A stretch of DNA of 64,000 nucleotides from Flagellimonas abyssi (lineage in GTDB: Bacteria; Bacteroidota; Bacteroidia; Flavobacteriales; Flavobacteriaceae), in assembly GCF_019457905.1 (NCBI RefSeq), contig NZ_JAHZSV010000007.1:1-64000 (forward strand), read 5' to 3'. Every line of letters begins with the position of its first letter. The stretch's first letter is position 1. A model generated the notes under the pieces. It made no database searches. It was not told the origin of the DNA and was given only the letters and a program-made list of their open reading frames with translations. Below, piece by piece: positions 17,380 to 26,930 of the stretch. Position numbers and translations under genes: made by a program.

Positions 17380-19479
17380 ATGAAAAAAGTGCTTTTCTTC
17401 ATACTAGTTGTAACCTCAGCCTTGGGCTGCAAAAAAAATTCAGACAAAGTGAGCCATAAACATACCAATGCACTTATAAAAGAGACCAGTCCCTATTTAT
17501 TACAACACGCCCACAACCCGGTAAATTGGGAAGCTTGGAGCCCCGATGTGCTCAACAAGGCAAAAAAGGAAGATAAACTTCTGCTCATCAGTATCGGATA
17601 TGCCGCCTGCCATTGGTGCCATGTGATGGAAAAAGAGTGTTTTGAGGACGAAGAAGTGGCCCAAGTGATGAACGAGAATTTCATCAATATAAAGATTGAC
17701 AGGGAAGAACGGCCCGATGTGGACCAGATTTACATGGATGCCATCCAGATGATATCAGGACAAGGAGGGTGGCCGCTCAATATTGTTGCCTTGCCCGATG
17801 GCCGGCCTTTTTGGGGAGCAACCTACGTCCCAAAAGACAATTGGATAAAGTCTCTGGAACAACTGGCCGAACTTTATAAAAACGATAAGCAACGGGTAAC
17901 GGACTATGCCAAGGACCTAGCGAATGGACTACAGACCATCAACTTGGTAGAAAACAATGTGGACAGTGAACTCTATTCCTTGGAGCAGCTGGATAGTGCC
18001 GTTCAAAACTGGACGCAGTACTTCGACACTTTTTTGGGTGGACATAAGCGTGCCCCAAAGTTTATGATGCCCAACAATTGGGACTTTTTGTTACACTATG
18101 CCACTACAATGGACAAACCGGAGATCATGGAGTTTGTGGACACTACACTTACCAGAATGGCCTACGGAGGCGTTTATGACCATGTGGGCGGAGGATTTTC
18201 GCGATATGCCGTTGATGTGAAATGGCATGTTCCCCACTTTGAGAAAATGTTGTACGATAATGGTCAATTGACAAGTCTATATGCCAAAGCCTATGCCGTT
18301 ACAAAAAATGACCTGTACAAAGATGTTATTGCTGAAACAATTGCTTTTGTGAAAGATGAACTTTTGGACAAGAGTGGAGGGTTCTATTCCTCTTTGGATG
18401 CGGACAGCTTAGATGAACATGGAAACTTGGAGGAAGGCGCCTATTACATTTGGACAGAGGAACAACTTATCAATTTATTAGAAGATGATTATAAGATATT
18501 CCAAGAATATTTCAACATTAATTCTTACGGACATTGGGAAGAAGAGAATTATGTACTCATCCGAGACAAGAGTGATGAAGAGATAGCCAAGAGCTTTGAC
18601 ATTGATATTGAAACGCTAAGGAAAACCATAAGAAAAAGCTTAAGCAAACTTAAAAATGAAAGAAGCAAGCGTCCACGCCCACGTTTGGACGATAAAATCC
18701 TGACTTCTTGGAACGGGCTAATGCTGAAAGGACTGGTAGATGCCTATCGTTATCTGGAAAATGATGCATACTTGGACCTTGCTCTAAAAAATGCTGAATT
18801 CATTGAACAGGAACTTATAAAAAATGATGGTTCACTCTACCGAAACCACAAAAATGGTAAAAGTACCATCAATGCGTTTTTGGATGATTATGCCACTGTA
18901 ATCGATGCTTATTTTGCACTTTACGAAGTAACTTTTGATAAAAAATGGCTCAACAGCGCCAAAAACCTACTAGATTATGCCCAAAAACACTTTTTTGATG
19001 ATGCATCAGGAATGTTCTTTTATACTTCGGACCAAGACCAATCCTTGATACGGAGGACCATAGAAGTGGATGACAACGTGATCTCCTCCTCCAATTCCAT
19101 GATGGCCATCAATCTATATAAATTCGACAAGCTGTTTCCAAGTGAAGGTTATGGGGAAACATCAAACCAAATGCTCAAAAACGTTCAAAAGGATTTTGAT
19201 AGAAGAGCACAAGGTTTTTCCAATTGGTTGCATTTGGTACTGTTCAACAACAAAAATTTCTATGAGGTCGCCATAATAGGTGATGACTATAGGGACATGG
19301 CACAACAAATTAGCAAAGTGTACCTGCCCAATAGTATTTTAGCTGGTTCCAAAAAAAATGGTAATCTTGATTTGTTGAAAAACAGGAAAGTACCGGGTAA
19401 AACCTTAGTATATATATGTCAAGAAGGAGCTTGCAAACTCCCTGTCAGTACAGCTAAGGAAGCCTTGGAACAATTGTAA
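17380..19479 (+). CDS. DUF255 thioredoxin-domain lipoprotein (YyaL/SSP411 family)
   Basis: A 699-residue protein. The N-terminus has a lipoprotein signal with lipobox SALGC (lipid-modified Cys17). Residues about 28-190 are the DUF255 thioredoxin-like domain with Cys77-His-Trp-Cys80 (AACHWCH), followed by an (alpha/alpha)6-barrel region like N-acylglucosamine epimerases (about 230-690). Family members (bacterial YyaL, animal SPATA20) have no firmly assigned reaction; a redox or sugar-linked role is suggested only by fold. The lipid anchor means the active site faces the periplasm or outer membrane, which is notable because many homologues are cytoplasmic. The start follows the dodecin terminator. 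Confidence 0.9.
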   Translation: MKKVLFFILVVTSALGCKKNSDKVSHKHTNALIKETSPYLLQHAHNPVNWEAWSPDVLNKAKKEDKLLLISIGYAACHWCHVMEKECFEDEEVAQVMNENFINIKIDREERPDVDQIYMDAIQMISGQGGWPLNIVALPDGRPFWGATYVPKDNWIKSLEQLAELYKNDKQRVTDYAKDLANGLQTINLVENNVDSELYSLEQLDSAVQNWTQYFDTFLGGHKRAPKFMMPNNWDFLLHYATTMDKPEIMEFVDTTLTRMAYGGVYDHVGGGFSRYAVDVKWHVPHFEKMLYDNGQLTSLYAKAYAVTKNDLYKDVIAETIAFVKDELLDKSGGFYSSLDADSLDEHGNLEEGAYYIWTEEQLINLLEDDYKIFQEYFNINSYGHWEEENYVLIRDKSDEEIAKSFDIDIETLRKTIRKSLSKLKNERSKRPRPRLDDKILTSWNGLMLKGLVDAYRYLENDAYLDLALKNAEFIEQELIKNDGSLYRNHKNGKSTINAFLDDYATVIDAYFALYEVTFDKKWLNSAKNLLDYAQKHFFDDASGMFFYTSDQDQSLIRRTIEVDDNVISSSNSMMAINLYKFDKLFPSEGYGETSNQMLKNVQKDFDRRAQGFSNWLHLVLFNNKNFYEVAIIGDDYRDMAQQISKVYLPNSILAGSKKNGNLDLLKNRKVPGKTLVYICQEGACKLPVSTAKEALEQL

Positions 19480-19569
19480 ACATCCCTTAACATTAACATT
19501 TGTTTAAAAACCTTTTCTTTTTTATTATTTGAATATTAACTACGTTGCCAATTAAACTAAAAAGCTATT

Positions 19570-20397
19570 ATGAAGGAACTAGAAAATTACCAAGAATACG
19601 TTGATCAGGCCATTGAATGGGCTTTTGGAGTTATACCCAATATACTTTTGGCCATTGTCATATTTTTTGTTGGGCTTTGGATTATTAAGCTGTTCAATAA
19701 AATGGTGAGAAAGTTTTTTGCCAAAAAGGAATACGATGAAACTTTGGAGTCTTTTATGCAAAGTTTCATAAGCATTGCACTCAAGATTATGCTCTTTGTG
19801 CTTGTGGTCACCCAATTGGGAGTCAAAACCTCATCTTTGGTAGCCATAATAGGTGCCGCTGGTTTGGCCATTGGTTTGGCACTTCAAGGGTCTCTTGCCA
19901 ATTTTGCTGGCGGTGTCCTTATCTTAATTTTTAAACCCTTTAAAGTCGGGGACTGGATTTCTGCTCAAGGGGTTGATGGTTCGGTAAAAGAAATTTCAAT
20001 CTTCAATACAAAATTGAGCACTTTTGGTAATCAAATCGCCATTATACCCAATGGACAATTGTCCAATGGAAATATCATCAACTACAATATGGAAAATACC
20101 CGCCGGGATAAGATTGATGTCGGCATTGGATATGGTTCAAACATTAAAGAGGCCAAGGAGATTCTTCTACAGATCTGTGCCGATAATCCAAATATAAACA
20201 CTGAACCAGCTCCGGAAGTATACGTTGGGGCCTTGGCAGATAGCTCGGTGAACCTTACATTGCGCTTTTGGGCGAACAACGATGTATTTTGGCCCGCACA
20301 CTTTTATGTAATAGAACAGACCAAATTACGCTTTGATGACGCAGGAATCGAGATTCCGTTCCCACAAAGGGTTATGCACAAAGTATTGGAAGATTAA
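19570..20397 (+). CDS. MscS-type mechanosensitive ion channel
   Basis: A 275-residue channel of the small MscS type: three TM helices (about 20-42, 60-82, 90-125). The third has the Gly/Ala-packed pore helix GAAGLAIGLALQGSLANFAGG split here as GAAGLAIGLAL then QGSLANFAGG. The beta domain and cytoplasmic vestibule follow (about 130-265, KVGDWI, IPNGQLSNG). It opens under membrane tension to release solutes after hypo-osmotic shock. A weak promoter (TTTG at 19499, TAnnnTTTG at 19523-19531) may serve it. Its stop codon overlaps that of the convergent tsaB through a shared TTAA at 20394-20397. Confidence 0.94.
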   Translation: MKELENYQEYVDQAIEWAFGVIPNILLAIVIFFVGLWIIKLFNKMVRKFFAKKEYDETLESFMQSFISIALKIMLFVLVVTQLGVKTSSLVAIIGAAGLAIGLALQGSLANFAGGVLILIFKPFKVGDWISAQGVDGSVKEISIFNTKLSTFGNQIAIIPNGQLSNGNIINYNMENTRRDKIDVGIGYGSNIKEAKEILLQICADNPNINTEPAPEVYVGALADSSVNLTLRFWANNDVFWPAHFYVIEQTKLRFDDAGIEIPFPQRVMHKVLED

Positions 20398-21074
20398 TTT
20401 TTCTTCTTTTTTTGCTGGAGCACAAAGTCCTTGAGGTAATAAGGCTCAAAATAGGCCACATCCTCAAATTCGTTGGATTGATATTTTTCAAAAGCAATAC
20501 GAATCATATCCTTTGCTGAAGGAACCAATGATTCATCAAAAATAAAGTTGGGGTGCCCTAGGGCACCCCTAATTTTTTCAGCCCCACTACCAATAACATA
20601 TACCTTACTATCTGATACATATTCAGCGAAAGAGGCTTCCTCGATGATTTCAGCCCGGGTCTCACGAACCTCTTTATAAGAAGCATCGTAGACACAGGAA
20701 TACACTTCCATGCGTCTTGCATCCAACACTGGAATCACTAACTCCCCCGGTTTTACATCCACTTGATACGCCATGCTCTGCAAAGTAGGCACCGATATCA
20801 AAGGAATTTCGAGTGAAAAACATAACCCTTTTGCAGAAGACACCCCGATACGGAGCCCTGTATATGAACCCGGTCCCTTGCTGATGGCAACGGCATCAAG
20901 GTCCGAAAACGACAAAGAAGCCTCTTCCAAGACTTCTTTTATAAATATGTGCAATTGTTCCGAATGCGAATAGTTCGCGGCGTTGTTCTCTTTTAGGACA
21001 AGCATCTCGCCGTCCTTTGCAATGCTCACGGAGCAATTGGTCGTAGCTGTTTCTAAATGTAGTATTGTGGCCAT
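20394..21074 (-). CDS. tsaB: tRNA threonylcarbamoyladenosine biosynthesis protein TsaB
   Basis: A 226-residue ASKHA-fold protein starting ILHLETATTNCSVSIA, with the TsaB landmarks HSEQLH and ISKGPGSYTGLRIG. TsaB pairs with TsaD and TsaE to make the universal t6A37 tRNA modification. The ATG at 21074 is chosen over a GTG three codons upstream (21083), since the family starts just before the first beta strand. It is the last gene after tolC (16 bases away) and may be read from the same transcript, although its function is unrelated. Confidence 0.93.
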   Translation of the reverse strand: MATILHLETATTNCSVSIAKDGEMLVLKENNAANYSHSEQLHIFIKEVLEEASLSFSDLDAVAISKGPGSYTGLRIGVSSAKGLCFSLEIPLISVPTLQSMAYQVDVKPGELVIPVLDARRMEVYSCVYDASYKEVRETRAEIIEEASFAEYVSDSKVYVIGSGAEKIRGALGHPNFIFDESLVPSAKDMIRIAFEKYQSNEFEDVAYFEPYYLKDFVLQQKKKKN

Positions 21075-21090
21075 AGCGGCCACAAAGATA

Positions 21091-22440
21091 CTAGTTTAAT
21101 GAAATGGGTATACCAAAGTAGAACTCCAATATTTTCAATCGGAAGATATAATCATATTTGGTACGGATCACATCTGCCTGTGCATTCTCCACCCTGGCTT
21201 GCGCCTGGCTAAAATCAAAAGCGTTCATCAAACCAACATCGTAACGTTCCTTGGCATAGTCATAAGCCAAAGTCCTGGCCTCCAATGTTTTTTCGGCCGC
21301 TGCATAGGCCTTTTCAAACGTATTTACATCTACATAGGCCTGCTGAATGGTATTTTCCAAATCCAATTTATCCTGCTCCAGTTGAAGTTTGGCCTTTTCC
21401 AGGCTGATTTGTGAACGCGTAACATTGTTGCGTGTGCTCCATCCATTAAAAATAGGGATGTTCAACTGTGCCCCATAACTGATACCATCAAAAATCCATA
21501 ACTGATCTGTTAAACTAGGCGTATAGGGTACTCCATTTCCATCAGGGATTTGAGTTACATCAGAATATCTTGTTCCGTACTGGAAGAAGGCAGACAACGT
21601 TGGCAAATAGGCCCCTTTTGTAATTTTAACATCTTGTTCGGCCAACTCCACATTGGATTCGGAAAATTTGATGTCGTTTCTAAAGGTCATCGCCTTATCA
21701 AAAATCACCTTAGGTGAATTATCCAGAATATCGGATGGAGGAATATCAAACTCCTCTTCCGCTATATCAAAGTTCTCATAATCGGTAATTTGAAGCAATT
21801 GTGCTAGATTGATACGAGAAATCAGAACATTGCTCTCGCCATTCACGATTTGTTGTTCTTGATTGGCGGCCGTGGCCTCGATTTCCAACAGGTCCCCTCT
21901 GGGAACCACACCGGATTCCACCAATTCCTTAGTACGCTTCAAATCCTGTTCGGTAACAGTATATTGCGCCCTGAAGGTTTTAAGCTGTTCCTTATTGGAC
22001 ACCACTTGTAAATAAGCGTTGGCAACATTCAAACGGATATCATCCTTTAAATTATCCAAACGATATTGGTTCGCAATCGCGTTCATTTTGGCCCTATGCA
22101 ATTGGTTGATGTTCCTTAACCCATCAAAAAGTGTAATGCTGGATGTAGCACTAATGTTCACGTTATTGGCCGTACTGTTGGTCGGCAAGTTATTTGTTGG
22201 ATTAATGGAAAAACCCGTGTTGCTCGAAGCTGACATTGTTCCGTTTAAACTTGGAAGCATGTTTCCAACAGCATCGGACTTATCGATTTTTGCGTTTTCA
22301 AGATCCAGTTCAAATTGTTCTACGGTCAAGTTGTTTTCTACTGCGTATTCCACACATTCCTGGAGCGTCCATTGTCGCACCTGTGCACTCGACAAGGTGA
22401 CAGCGAACAACGCAAGTAATATGGTTATGCTATTTTTCAT
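21091..22440 (-). CDS. TolC family outer-membrane efflux protein
   Basis: A 449-residue outer-membrane factor with a signal peptide (ITILLALFAVTLSSAQ) and two outer-membrane-efflux repeats, mostly long coiled-coil helices (about 30-220 and 235-440). It forms the trimeric exit duct for a tripartite exporter. It is the only TolC gene of the cluster and lies 42 bases after a MacA-like adaptor, so it is the presumed duct for one or both modules upstream. Confidence 0.93.
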   Translation of the reverse strand: MKNSITILLALFAVTLSSAQVRQWTLQECVEYAVENNLTVEQFELDLENAKIDKSDAVGNMLPSLNGTMSASSNTGFSINPTNNLPTNSTANNVNISATSSITLFDGLRNINQLHRAKMNAIANQYRLDNLKDDIRLNVANAYLQVVSNKEQLKTFRAQYTVTEQDLKRTKELVESGVVPRGDLLEIEATAANQEQQIVNGESNVLISRINLAQLLQITDYENFDIAEEEFDIPPSDILDNSPKVIFDKAMTFRNDIKFSESNVELAEQDVKITKGAYLPTLSAFFQYGTRYSDVTQIPDGNGVPYTPSLTDQLWIFDGISYGAQLNIPIFNGWSTRNNVTRSQISLEKAKLQLEQDKLDLENTIQQAYVDVNTFEKAYAAAEKTLEARTLAYDYAKERYDVGLMNAFDFSQAQARVENAQADVIRTKYDYIFRLKILEFYFGIPISLN

Positions 22441-22482
22441 TCGTTTTTCGATTTTGATTTATTAATGATGGTTTAGTACGGA

Positions 22483-23601
22483 TTAGTTTTCGTCAGATCT
22501 TTTTTCCAACTTGTTCCAAACCTTGATTTTATCATCTTCATCAATACCCGAAACAATCTCCACGTCTATACCGTCGCTAACACCCAATTCAAGATCTCTG
22601 CGCTCGAATTCATTTTCACCTGTCTGCACTTCCACATATGGCTTTTCCGTGTCCTTGTCAAACTGAAGCAACGCTTCTTTGATTGCCAAAACATCTTTCT
22701 TTTCTTCCAATACAATGGAAGCGTTGGCACTGTACCCTGCCCTAACGTACGAAGTACTGTCGCTCGCTTTTACATCCAAGTCACCTTCGATCTTAAACTG
22801 CACGGCACCTTCTTCCTCAACACCTTTTGGTGCGATGAACTTTAGTTTGGCATCAAACCTTTGCTCTTCCAAGGCCCCAAGACTTATTTCCAAAGGCATA
22901 CCCACGCTCAGTTTTCCAACTTCCGCCTCGTCCACTTCACCTTCGAAGATCATTTTGGACATATCCGCAATCGTGGCGATGGTGGTACCTTCGTTAAAGT
23001 TGTTACTCTGGATAACCTGATCACCTTCTTTTACGGGAATTTCAAGAATGGTCCCCGATACCGTTGCCCTAATATTGGTATTGGCACTGGATGAACCTCC
23101 TGCCGATCCTTTTCTAATAATCTGATAATCGGCCTGGGCATTTTTCAATTCTTGCATTGCCTGTTCGTAGGTCAACTTAAGGTTGTTATAGTCCTGATTG
23201 GAGATTACCCCCTTATCGAACAAGGTCTTGTTCCTATCATATTCCAATTTGGCATTGCTCAGCGCCAGCTCGGCATTGCGTACACGGCCAGCTGCCTGGT
23301 TCAAGGATTGCTCGTTCGGAACCACCTTGATCACTGCAATAAGGTCTCCAGACTCTACACGGACCCCTTCTTCGAGCATGATCTTATCAATGATCCCGGA
23401 AATTTGAGGCTTGATGTTGATCTCGTCCTCAGGTATCACCTTTCCGGTAACGATTACTTTATTTACGATGTCCTTTCGTTCTGCTGTTTCGGTTTTATAC
23501 AGCTCTACAGGAGTACTGTTCTGCTTTAAAAAGTAGACTACAGCGGCCAAAATACCAATGACCACTACCCCTATCAATCCGTATTTTACATACTTGTTCA
23601 T
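22483..23601 (-). CDS. MacA-like periplasmic adaptor, copy 1
   Basis: A 372-residue membrane-fusion protein. One N-terminal TM anchor (about 5-26), then a lipoyl/barrel-sandwich domain (KPQISGII, VESGDLIA), a coiled-coil hairpin (about 95-170), and beta-barrel and membrane-proximal domains (about 175-370). It bridges the inner-membrane permeases and TolC. It is a close paralogue of the gene at 26931-28031, sharing IKVVPN, GVIS and the ending LGVSDGI...SGI...DKIKVWN. It is followed by tolC. Confidence 0.93.
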   Translation of the reverse strand: MNKYVKYGLIGVVVIGILAAVVYFLKQNSTPVELYKTETAERKDIVNKVIVTGKVIPEDEINIKPQISGIIDKIMLEEGVRVESGDLIAVIKVVPNEQSLNQAAGRVRNAELALSNAKLEYDRNKTLFDKGVISNQDYNNLKLTYEQAMQELKNAQADYQIIRKGSAGGSSSANTNIRATVSGTILEIPVKEGDQVIQSNNFNEGTTIATIADMSKMIFEGEVDEAEVGKLSVGMPLEISLGALEEQRFDAKLKFIAPKGVEEEGAVQFKIEGDLDVKASDSTSYVRAGYSANASIVLEEKKDVLAIKEALLQFDKDTEKPYVEVQTGENEFERRDLELGVSDGIDVEIVSGIDEDDKIKVWNKLEKRSDEN

Positions 23602-23639
23602 TCTTGCTTATTTGATTCGTTATTTAATTGTATTGATGA

Positions 23640-24896
23640 TTATTCTTCTCTTAATGCGTCGATAGGTTTGATCCTAACGGCACGGTTTGCGGGCAATAAA
23701 CCAATTAACACGCTTAGTCCCACCATTAAAATAAAGGATACGACAAACTGTGGAATACTGATCATGGGCTTCACAAATGGGAAATTATCCCCACTGCCCC
23801 ACATGGCATTCATAATGGATAATATCCCCACTGCAACTGCAAATCCTACCAATCCGGCAAAAGCGGTCAATACTATGGCCTCGACCACGATTTGTCGTTT
23901 TACGATTACGGGGGTTGCCCCAAGTGCGCGTCGCACCCCGATTTCCTGCGTACGTTCCTTTACGGTGATCAAAAGGATATTACTAATTGCGATGACACCG
24001 GCCAGCAGGGTAAAGATCCCCACAAAGAAGGAGAATCCTTGCAGCACCGTGGTAAATGCCGTAATGTTGTTGAATATCTCCGACATATCAAAACTGCCGA
24101 TGGCACGTTCATCATCCGGATGGATATCGTATTTGGTCTTTAGGATACTCTTGATCTGGCTTTCCACGAAAGGTACGGGTGTGTTCTCTTCCACTGCAAT
24201 GGCCATCCACCCCATTCTATCACCTGAATTGAACGCTTTTTGAAAAGTACTGAACGGAATGAATACTGCATTCTCTCCATCAATGTTGATATTGTTGTTG
24301 GGCTTGTATATTCCCACAACGGTAAAATACACTCCGTTGATACGGATTTCCTGCCCCATGGCCTTCTCACCTTTTTCAAATAGAAGCTTATACGTCTCCT
24401 CACCGATTACGCAAACTTTTTTGGAGTCATCAATATCGGTTTGGTTCAGGAACCTACCTTCCACCAATTTCTTTTTGGTGATATTATCTATTTCGGGAAA
24501 ATCCCCATAGACGGCAGAACCACTCGTCTGTCCGTTTCTGTACACGCTTACTGTACCTCTATGGTTTGCAAGCTCAATTCGTGGAGCAAGCACTTCAATT
24601 TCTGGAATTTGTCTTTTTAGGATTTCCGCATCTTCCAGTTTGTAATTGATTCTTCTTCCCCGTTCAAAACCTTTATAAGGTTCCGATGTTGATTGTCCCC
24701 AAACGAACAGGCTATTGGAAGCTGTTCCCGCAAATATTTTATTGAACCCGTTGCTCATACCGTTGGCAGACCCAAGCAACAGCACCAAAATAATCATGGC
24801 AAAGATTACCCCAAGCATGGTCAGGAAAGTCCTGAACATGTTCTTGCCCAGGGTATGAAAAATTTCTATCCACAAATCTCTATCAAATAACCACAT
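23640..24896 (-). CDS. MacB-like ABC transporter permease, copy 1B
   Basis: A 418-residue permease of the MacB/FtsX type: TM1 near the N-terminus (about 20-45), a large periplasmic MacB_PCD domain (about 50-250), then three C-terminal TM helices (about 280-410) with ERTQEIGVRRALGA in the loop. It has no ATPase domain, so it depends on the separate ATP-binding protein. It pairs with the next gene (2 bases apart) and is the counterpart of the 28068-29324 permease in the other module. Confidence 0.93.
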   Translation of the reverse strand: MWLFDRDLWIEIFHTLGKNMFRTFLTMLGVIFAMIILVLLLGSANGMSNGFNKIFAGTASNSLFVWGQSTSEPYKGFERGRRINYKLEDAEILKRQIPEIEVLAPRIELANHRGTVSVYRNGQTSGSAVYGDFPEIDNITKKKLVEGRFLNQTDIDDSKKVCVIGEETYKLLFEKGEKAMGQEIRINGVYFTVVGIYKPNNNINIDGENAVFIPFSTFQKAFNSGDRMGWMAIAVEENTPVPFVESQIKSILKTKYDIHPDDERAIGSFDMSEIFNNITAFTTVLQGFSFFVGIFTLLAGVIAISNILLITVKERTQEIGVRRALGATPVIVKRQIVVEAIVLTAFAGLVGFAVAVGILSIMNAMWGSGDNFPFVKPMISIPQFVVSFILMVGLSVLIGLLPANRAVRIKPIDALREE

Positions 24897-24898
24897 AA

Positions 24899-26128
24899 CT
24901 ATTTATCGCTTAGTGCTACAATGGGTTTTACATTTGCAGCTTTCATGGCCGGCAACAAACCTGCCAACACGCCTGCAATAATCAATATTATAGTGGCCGT
25001 GACCACTACGGAAAGGCTTACCGAAGGATTACTGAACGCCGGTGTCTCGATCATGGGGCCAATGGCGGCCAATATCATCCAAGCGAACAATAATCCAACA
25101 AAACCAGAAATGGCCGTTATGAACACGGATTCCAACAGCACTAGGTTCACAATCTGTATTGGTCTAGCACCCAATGCCTTCCGCACCCCAATTTCCTTGG
25201 TTCGCTCTTTAATGGTGAACACCATAATGTTTCCGATACCCACGATTCCAGCTATCAATATCAAAAAGCCGACTCCGATACCAATTCCTTTCAATACTGC
25301 GGTAAAACTGCTGATATCATTGAACGCTTCGGCATAGTTCCATACATTTAGTCCAGCTTGGTCATCGGGAGCTATTTTGTGCCTTCGCTTCATCAAAATT
25401 TCCAATCGCTCGGAAAATTCCAAAGCCTCGGTCAAATCATAATTGGGATTGTAGGTCAATGCGATACTGGCAATTTCGTTGGTGTTCCCATAAATGCGCT
25501 GGTAGGTGCTTATGGGGGCATAAATTCTTCTTTCTGCGTTATCGTCACCATCATCGGTAAAGATTCCGATCACCCGAAAAGGCAAGCCGTTGAATTCCAC
25601 AAATTTCCCCAGTGCATCCTCGTTTTTGAAGAGGTCTTCTGCTACCTTTCTTCCGATTACCGCCACCTTTGCCTTGTTGACAATGTCCGCTTCGTTGATA
25701 TACCTTCCGGCGACCACTAGGGTTTTCTCTATGGCCTGATGGTCCGGATGGGTGGCCTGAACGGAATAAGACCCTGTTTCCTCTTTGTACCTCGCTATTG
25801 TATTGGAGTAGTACCTGGCACTTATATATTCGATGTCTTTCGGAAAACTTTGCTTGATATATTCGAGATCATCGTTCTTTAACTGAACGCGTCTGCCCGC
25901 CTCAAAACCACCATAGGCTTTGGCCGTGGTTCCCGTACGAACGAAAATGGAATTGGTGGCATCATCGTTGAACTGGCCGACAAAACCATTTTGCATTCCA
26001 TTAACCGAAGCTAAAAGCATCACCAAAATGAAGATGGCCCACCCCACGGAAAACCCCGTTAAAAAGGTTCTCAGTTTATTGGTCTTAAGCGTGTTGAATA
26101 TTTCTTGCCAAACGTCCCGATCAAACAT
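24899..26128 (-). CDS. MacB-like ABC transporter permease, copy 1A
   Basis: A 409-residue MacB/FtsX-type permease with TM1 (about 17-42), a periplasmic MacB_PCD domain (about 45-255) and three C-terminal TM helices; the coupling loop is ERTKEIGVRKALGA. Its start overlaps the ATPase stop by 8 bases. It most resembles the 29337-30581 permease (shared EIF.T...NKLRTFLTG start and GIPFRV/GLPFRV block), so the A and B permeases were distinct before the module was duplicated. Confidence 0.93.
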   Translation of the reverse strand: MFDRDVWQEIFNTLKTNKLRTFLTGFSVGWAIFILVMLLASVNGMQNGFVGQFNDDATNSIFVRTGTTAKAYGGFEAGRRVQLKNDDLEYIKQSFPKDIEYISARYYSNTIARYKEETGSYSVQATHPDHQAIEKTLVVAGRYINEADIVNKAKVAVIGRKVAEDLFKNEDALGKFVEFNGLPFRVIGIFTDDGDDNAERRIYAPISTYQRIYGNTNEIASIALTYNPNYDLTEALEFSERLEILMKRRHKIAPDDQAGLNVWNYAEAFNDISSFTAVLKGIGIGVGFLILIAGIVGIGNIMVFTIKERTKEIGVRKALGARPIQIVNLVLLESVFITAISGFVGLLFAWMILAAIGPMIETPAFSNPSVSLSVVVTATIILIIAGVLAGLLPAMKAANVKPIVALSDK

Positions 26129-26822
26129 ATTGTTCCGCTCTTACTTGTTCCACTTTTTTATCCTCTACGATAACACCATCTTTTAGGTGCACGATTCGTT
26201 TGCACATGTGAGCAATGTCCTCTTCGTGGGTCACGACCAAAATGGTGTTTCCTTCATCGTTGATTTTTTGGATCAAGTCCATTACTTCATAGGACGTTTT
26301 ACTGTCCAGTGCACCGGTTGGCTCATCCGCCAAAAGCACCTTGGGTTCCGCTGCCATGGCCCGCGCTATGGCAACCCTTTGTTTTTGCCCACCCGAAAGC
26401 TCACTTGGTAGGTGATCGGCCCATGGTTTTAGACCCACTCTTTCCAAATATTTCATGGCCTTTTCTTGGCGCTCCTTTCTTGGTACTTTTTGGTAATATA
26501 ATGGTAGTGCCACATTTTCTGCTGCACTTTTGTAGTTGATCAAGTTGAAGGATTGGAAGATGAACCCCAAGAATTTATTTCGGTATTGGGCAGCTTTGGT
26601 TTCGCTCAAATTTTTGATCGGAACGCCATCCAGGGTATACTCACCCGAATCAGCACCGTCCAACATTCCCAAAATATTCAATAAGGTGGATTTACCAGAC
26701 CCGGAAGATCCCATTATGGCAACAAGCTCGCCATCCTCTACTTTAAAATTTATTCCCTTTAAAACATGAAGGGAGTTGGTCCCCATTCTATAGGATTTAT
26801 GAAGGTCTTTGATTTCTATCAT
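26121..26822 (-). CDS. ABC transporter ATP-binding protein (MacB/LolD-type)
   Basis: A 233-residue ATPase with Walker A GSSGSGKST (Lys44), Q-loop FQSFNL, signature LSGGQ (142-146) and Walker B LLADEP (Asp166-Glu167), of the lipoprotein/macrolide exporter class that drives MacB-type permeases. It is the only ATPase among four permeases, so it either powers both pairs or an extra subunit is encoded elsewhere. The 108 bases upstream hold an imperfect inverted repeat (TCTTAC at 26841, GTAAGA at 26861) but no clear promoter. Confidence 0.95.
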   Translation of the reverse strand: MIEIKDLHKSYRMGTNSLHVLKGINFKVEDGELVAIMGSSGSGKSTLLNILGMLDGADSGEYTLDGVPIKNLSETKAAQYRNKFLGFIFQSFNLINYKSAAENVALPLYYQKVPRKERQEKAMKYLERVGLKPWADHLPSELSGGQKQRVAIARAMAAEPKVLLADEPTGALDSKTSYEVMDLIQKINDEGNTILVVTHEEDIAHMCKRIVHLKDGVIVEDKKVEQVRAEQYV

Positions 26823-26930
26823 GATTGATGATGTTAGCTATCTTACTTTTACTTCTGCTAGTAAGACATAGATGTTGTTAAAATGTTACAAGATTTTTTA
26901 CTTTTTTTTTCAAACAGTGTTTTTTGTGCA

